Positions 33,456 through 36,603 of a DNA stretch of 36,603 bases are shown here, piece by piece. Source of the DNA: Pseudomonadota bacterium. GTDB lineage: Bacteria; Pseudomonadota; Alphaproteobacteria; Caulobacterales; Caulobacteraceae. The notes beneath the pieces are model-generated. The model had not been told where the DNA came from and searched no databases. It saw nothing but the letters and a program-made list of their open reading frames with translations. The position numbers and the translations under genes are program-made. The stretch lies in the NCBI GenBank assembly GCA_021808285.1, contig JAKBBV010000027.1, positions 1 to 36,603 of the forward strand, in the 5' to 3' direction. The number at the start of each line of letters is the position of its first letter. Within the stretch, counting starts at the first letter, position 1.

Positions 33456-33568
33456 GCCGGGTTGAGACGATTCCGGATCGCGGGAAGCTTGACCTTCAAG
33501 TCGGCGGGATTCGCTTGAGCGTATTTTGCGTTGGCTGTGTGGTTCATCAGGTAAGCGACGCGGCCTAG

Positions 33569-33586
33569 CAGGCTGTTGAAGAAGTC
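33569..33586 (+). repeat. left inverted repeat of the IS5-type element
   Basis: CAGGCTGTTGAAGAAGTC, matching the right end (35041-35058, inverted) at 17 of 18 positions; the mismatch is at position 15. CTAG stands directly outside. Confidence 0.9.
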
Positions 33587-33647
33587 CGTAGCGCAGCCGG
33601 ACTCGGCATGATTCACTTTCCTGGTCGAGACGGGCCGGGAGTGGCGG

Positions 33648-34745
33648 ATGCGTGGTGCGGACAGGCGGTCGGGGTCGCTGTTCTCGTACGTGGACGTGGA
33701 GGCTCGGGTGCGTCGTGATCACCCGTTGCGGACGATCAGACAGTTGGTCGACACGGCCCTGGCGGCGCTGAGCGCCGACTTCTCGGCCCTGTATTCGGCG
33801 AGGATGGGCCGCCCGTCGATCCCGCCGGAGATGTTGCTGCGGGCGATGCTGCTGCAGGCCTTCTACTCGATCCGATCGGAGCGGCAGCTGATGGAGCGGC
33901 TGGAGTTCGACCTTCTGTTCCGCTGGTTCGTGGGTCTGGGCGCGGACGAGCCGGCGTGGGATCACTCGACCTTCTCCAAGAACCGCGACCGTCTGCTGGA
34001 GGGCGAGATCGCCGCCCGGTTCCTGGCCGCGGTCCTGGCCCAACCGCGCGTGAAGCGGCTGATCTCGACCGATCATTTCAGCGTCGACGGCACACTGATC
34101 GAGGCCTGGGCGTCCATGAAGAGTTTCAAACCCAGGGACGCGGGCTCAGGCGATCCGCCAGCGCCTTCACCCCCGAAGGGTCGCAACGCCGAGGTCGACT
34201 TCAAAGGTCAGAAGCGGTCCAACGAGACCCATCAGAGCACGACCGATCCCGAGGCCCGGCTCTACCGCAAGGGCCAGGGGATGGAGGCCAGGCTCTGCTT
34301 CCTGGGCCACACCCTGATGGAAAACCGCTCGGGCCTGATCGTGGACGCCTGCCTCACGAGCGCCGATGGTCACGCCGAGCGGGTCGCCGCCCTCTCGATG
34401 ATCGAGCCGCGCGCAGACCGAAGCCGGCCCGTCAGCGTGGGCGCGGACAAGGCGTACGACACCGAGGACTTCGTGAACGAGCTGCGCTCGATGAACGTGC
34501 GGGCGCACGTGGCTCAGAACACCCACGGCCGGCGATCGGCCATCGACGGGCGTACGACCCGCCACTGGGGCTACGAGGCCAGCCAGAGGATCCGCAAGCG
34601 GATCGAGGAAGGCTTCGGCTGGATGAAGACGGTGGGCGGCCAGCGCAAGACCCGCTTCCGAGGCCGCGTCGGCTGGGCCTTCACATTCGCCGCAACAGCC
34701 TACAACCTGATCCGCCTGCCCAAGCTGCTGGCGGCCACGCCATGA
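33648..34745 (+). CDS. IS5-family transposase
   Basis: A 365-residue transposase. The N-terminal DUF772-type domain has VRRDHPLRTIRQLVD, IPPEMLLRAMLLQAFYSIRSE and RQLMERLEFDLLFRWFVGL. The DDE residues are Asp147 (HFSVDGT), Asp267 (GADKAYDTEDF) and the Glu pair 320/321 (RKRIEEGFGW), with the usual C-terminal TFAATAYNLIRLPKL. Length and frame are intact, so it may be active. ATG 33648 follows a purine-rich GGGAGTGGCGG. Its stop overlaps the passenger start as ATGA. Confidence 0.94.
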   Translation: MRGADRRSGSLFSYVDVEARVRRDHPLRTIRQLVDTALAALSADFSALYSARMGRPSIPPEMLLRAMLLQAFYSIRSERQLMERLEFDLLFRWFVGLGADEPAWDHSTFSKNRDRLLEGEIAARFLAAVLAQPRVKRLISTDHFSVDGTLIEAWASMKSFKPRDAGSGDPPAPSPPKGRNAEVDFKGQKRSNETHQSTTDPEARLYRKGQGMEARLCFLGHTLMENRSGLIVDACLTSADGHAERVAALSMIEPRADRSRPVSVGADKAYDTEDFVNELRSMNVRAHVAQNTHGRRSAIDGRTTRHWGYEASQRIRKRIEEGFGWMKTVGGQRKTRFRGRVGWAFTFAATAYNLIRLPKLLAATP

Positions 34746-35062
34746 GCCTCCTGGGGAAGTGGAGGATCATTGAGCTGCCGGGCTGCGAGGACGACTACGC
34801 CGACATGGTCGAGCCGGCCTTCATCGACTTCGATCAAGGCGCCTTCGCCTTCGGCTGTGTCACGGGCAGGTTCCACGGCGGCGGGGAGGCCACCGCCATC
34901 TCGTTCGACTGGGATGGCCACGACGAAATGGATGAGGCCCGCGGCTCGGGATGGGCCGAACTCCAGCCCAATGGCTCTCTCCGAGGCGAAATCCACCTTC
35001 ACCAAGGCGACGAAATCGCCTTCATCGCCCGCCGCTGGGCGACATCTTCAACAGCCTGTTAG
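34742..35062 (+). CDS. IS5-element passenger protein, acidic, unknown function
   Basis: A 106-residue acidic protein with no recognised domain. It begins MSLLGKWRIIELP, has repeated acidic and aromatic stretches (DDYADMVEPAFIDFD, FDWDGHDEMDEARG, GWAELQPNGSL) and ends RRWATSSTAC. I recall similar uncharacterised proteins, often ending in STAC, beside this type of transposase. ATG 34742 overlaps the transposase stop, so it is read from the same message. The last codons lie in the right inverted repeat (encoding SSTAC), and the stop TAG is formed by the target bases outside the element. A regulator or DNA-mimic role is possible but unsupported. Confidence 0.75.
   Translation: MSLLGKWRIIELPGCEDDYADMVEPAFIDFDQGAFAFGCVTGRFHGGGEATAISFDWDGHDEMDEARGSGWAELQPNGSLRGEIHLHQGDEIAFIARRWATSSTAC
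35041..35058 (-). repeat. right inverted repeat of the IS5-type element
   Basis: Inverted copy of 33569-33586 with one mismatch. It is also coding: it encodes the last residues of the passenger protein. TTAG follows directly outside and contains stop codons for the passenger (TAG, plus strand) and hrpB (TAA, minus strand). Confidence 0.9.
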
Positions 35063-36603
35063 GCCTTTCGCGACCTGAGGCTCGGCTTTGCGAGATCGGG
35101 ACGTTCGGGCCAGTCGTGTTTGGGGTAGCGCCCGCGCATCTCCTTGCGGACATCGCGCCAGGTTCCGGCCCAGAATCCCGGAAGGTCGTTGGTAAGTTGG
35201 ATCGGGCGGCCGGCCGGAGACAACAGGGCCAGGACCAGAGGCGCGCCACAAGAAAGCCGCGGGTGTACGGTGAGGCCATAGAGGGACTGAACCCGCACCT
35301 CGACCCGAGGTCCTCCATCACCGCTGTAGTCAATGGGATGCGCGCCGCCCGCCGGCGAGGTCCAATGGGGTGGTGCGTCCTGGGCCAATCGCGCCGCCGC
35401 ACCATTCGGCAACGCCTCGAGGAGAGCGGCTGCAAGTCCCGCATCATCAAGGTCTGACAGCGAGCGTTTGCCGTCCAGCGCCGGAAGCAGCCAGACCTCC
35501 AGGGTTTCTTTGAGGCTGACGTCATCCAGAGATGCCCAGGCGCCCCGCTCGGCGAGAAACCGCGCGCGGTTGCGAAGTCCACGGGAGCGAGGTCCCCAGG
35601 CAAGCGAGTCAAGGCCCACCTCCCGCACCTCCGCGAGCAGATCCGCCGCCAGGAGATCGGGCGCGAGGGTTTCGGCACTCGTCACCTCAACCGTGTGACT
35701 GCCAAGACAAATTCGGCTTTCCGCAACCCGGCGTCCAGAGGGCGTTCGACGGATAGCGCTCTCCGTCCTCAGGAGATGTGGCGCATAGGTCCGGAGCAGG
35801 TCGATGTGCAGCGGGGCGGCGAGGCGAATCCGATCGCGGGGTTGCCCTGGGGCGAGTTCCGCCACGGCGAGCCATGCCTCTCGCGCCAGAGGCTCCTGCG
35901 GGTCGATGATGGCGCCGCGTCCATTGGCGAGGTTGAAGACGCCGTTATCGCCTGACTGGCGCGCGATCCACTCCGGAAAGGCGGCGGCAATGAGGACGCC
36001 GCACTCGGGCGAAGGCCGGCTTTGCGCGGCTTCAGCGCCCAACCAGGATTCGGCGAGCCCTCGCCACTCCTGAACTTGCCTGCCGGCGCGGCGAGCCCGC
36101 GCGCCGCGATCGTCCCGGAACCGCGAGCGCCTTTCGGCGATATCCACGCCGCGGCCGCCAAACGACGGCTCCCCCAGGACCACCGCGAACTCGGCCGCCT
36201 CCTGGGCAAGCCCCAATTCAGCCCCCAAGAGCAGCAACTGCCCAAGTCGCGGGGGAAGACCTAGCTTGAGCAAGGCCTTGCCGCGCGCCGTCAAGCGTCC
36301 AGCCTCGTCGAGGGCGCCGAGGCGCTTCAGGAGATGAGCCGCATGGTCGAGCGACGACTTGGACGGAGGATCGAGGAAGGCCAGGCCGTCCGGCCCCGTC
36401 AGGCCCCAACTGGCCAGTGACAGCAGGAGCGCCGAAAGGTCGGCGCGGAAGATCTCAGGCTCGTCGAACGGCGGCAAACTGCGATCTTCGGCTTGATCCC
36501 AAAGACGCCAGCATTGCCCCGGGCCGGTTCGTCCCGCCCTCCCCCGGCGTTGATCCGCTGCGGCGCGTGACACCCGGGTCGTTTCCAGTCGGGGCAAACC
36601 CAA
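35059..36603 (-). CDS. hrpB: ATP-dependent helicase HrpB (5' part outside window)
   Basis: The C-terminal 514 residues of a DEAH-box RNA-type helicase. The first visible part holds helicase motif VI (QRRGRAGRTGPG), followed by the ratchet/HA2 region (LTARGKALLKLGLPPRLGQLLL). The C-terminal HrpB-specific domain (LPALDGKRSLSDL, PAGRPIQLTNDLPGFWAGTWRDVRKEMRGRYPKH) follows. The gene is open to the right window edge and starts beyond it. HrpB's cellular job is not well settled. The stop codon TAA is made by the target bases of the adjacent IS5 element, but the C-terminus looks complete for the family, so the insertion seems not to have truncated the protein. Confidence 0.94.
   Translation of the reverse strand: MGLPRLETTRVSRAAADQRRGRAGRTGPGQCWRLWDQAEDRSLPPFDEPEIFRADLSALLLSLASWGLTGPDGLAFLDPPSKSSLDHAAHLLKRLGALDEAGRLTARGKALLKLGLPPRLGQLLLLGAELGLAQEAAEFAVVLGEPSFGGRGVDIAERRSRFRDDRGARARRAGRQVQEWRGLAESWLGAEAAQSRPSPECGVLIAAAFPEWIARQSGDNGVFNLANGRGAIIDPQEPLAREAWLAVAELAPGQPRDRIRLAAPLHIDLLRTYAPHLLRTESAIRRTPSGRRVAESRICLGSHTVEVTSAETLAPDLLAADLLAEVREVGLDSLAWGPRSRGLRNRARFLAERGAWASLDDVSLKETLEVWLLPALDGKRSLSDLDDAGLAAALLEALPNGAAARLAQDAPPHWTSPAGGAHPIDYSGDGGPRVEVRVQSLYGLTVHPRLSCGAPLVLALLSPAGRPIQLTNDLPGFWAGTWRDVRKEMRGRYPKHDWPERPDLAKPSLRSRKA

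Larger units (their letters stand above)
33569..35058 (+). mobile_element. IS5-type insertion sequence with passenger gene, complete
   Basis: A 1490-base element bounded by inverted repeats (CAGGCTGTTGAAGA, then one mismatch, then GTC at each end). It contains a DDE transposase and a second gene coupled to it. The flanking bases are CTAG on the left (33565-33568) and TTAG on the right (35059-35062). These fit the YTAR target of IS5-group elements with one mismatch. Alternatively they are an exact 3-base TAG duplication if the last T belongs to the element. It is inserted at the very end of hrpB, between hrpB and galE. Both genes of the element are open. Confidence 0.9.

Noticed and set aside
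33456-33568. Open minus-strand frame between galE and the IS, reading MNHTANAKYAQANPADLK
   Set aside because: I could not place it in any family, its only continuation is antisense to galE, and no ribosome site is visible. It may be just the old spacer after hrpB.
33054-34076. 340-codon minus-strand frame across the galE end and the IS left end
   Set aside because: It spans the IS boundary and is Arg/Pro-rich without any domain, so it is a chance opening created by the insertion.

Overview
The window is GC-rich, densely packed chromosomal DNA. It most resembles an alphaproteobacterium of the Caulobacterales (Caulobacter, Phenylobacterium or Brevundimonas type). The basis is the housekeeping order rpoZ-spoT-pyrE-pdxJ-acpS-lepB-rnc-era-recO with parC nearby, the alphaproteobacterial wording of the proteins, and the many 4-base ATGA or GTGA gene overlaps. 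No tRNA, rRNA or CRISPR array was seen. The genus is an inference.

Layout. (1) 1-1687: the 3' part of an IS66-type element, with the end of tnpC and a pRiA4b ORF-3-like passenger gene. (2) 1950-3886: a two-gene sugar-acid module, a four-carbon acid sugar kinase (OtnK-like) followed by a class II aldolase-type decarboxylase (OtnC-like). (3) 3918-6773, minus strand: a small Cys-rich protein, a dienelactone hydrolase, a persulfide-dioxygenase-like metallo-hydrolase, a TauE/SafE exporter and a fragment of a GNAT acetyltransferase. These lie downstream of parC (6785-9028). (4) 9246-13491, plus strand: a four-gene tripartite efflux operon (outer-membrane factor, FtsX-like permease, ATPase, HlyD-like adaptor). 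(5) 13501-21218, minus strand: the core block recO, era, rnc, lepB, acpS, pdxJ, pyrE, spoT/rsh, rpoZ. Its leftmost genes are translationally coupled, and a sigma70-like promoter lies before rpoZ. (6) 21309-25174: folK and a divergent family-5 uracil-DNA glycosylase with overlapping starts, a class III CoA-transferase, smpB and dapA. (7) 25214-27466: a periplasmic lytic transglycosylase. (8) 27626-32271: a TetR regulator divergent from a coupled run of two RNA methyltransferases and a PIG-L deacetylase, followed by a class III aminotransferase. (9) 32472-33455: galE. (10) 33569-35058: a complete IS5-type element with matching inverted repeats and a passenger gene, inserted exactly at the stop codon of hrpB (35059 to the right edge, 5' end missing).

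Points most worth a second look. The IS5 passenger gene has no stop codon of its own: its reading frame crosses the right inverted repeat and takes its TAG from the target bases. The same four bases hold the hrpB stop on the other strand. Both IS elements in the window, from unrelated families, carry a passenger joined to the transposase by an ATGA overlap. The signal peptidase has Glu in place of the near-invariant Met after the catalytic Ser. The (p)ppGpp synthetase/hydrolase has no canonical start ahead of its conserved N-terminus, but has a perfect Shine-Dalgarno before a CTG that overlaps the rpoZ stop.
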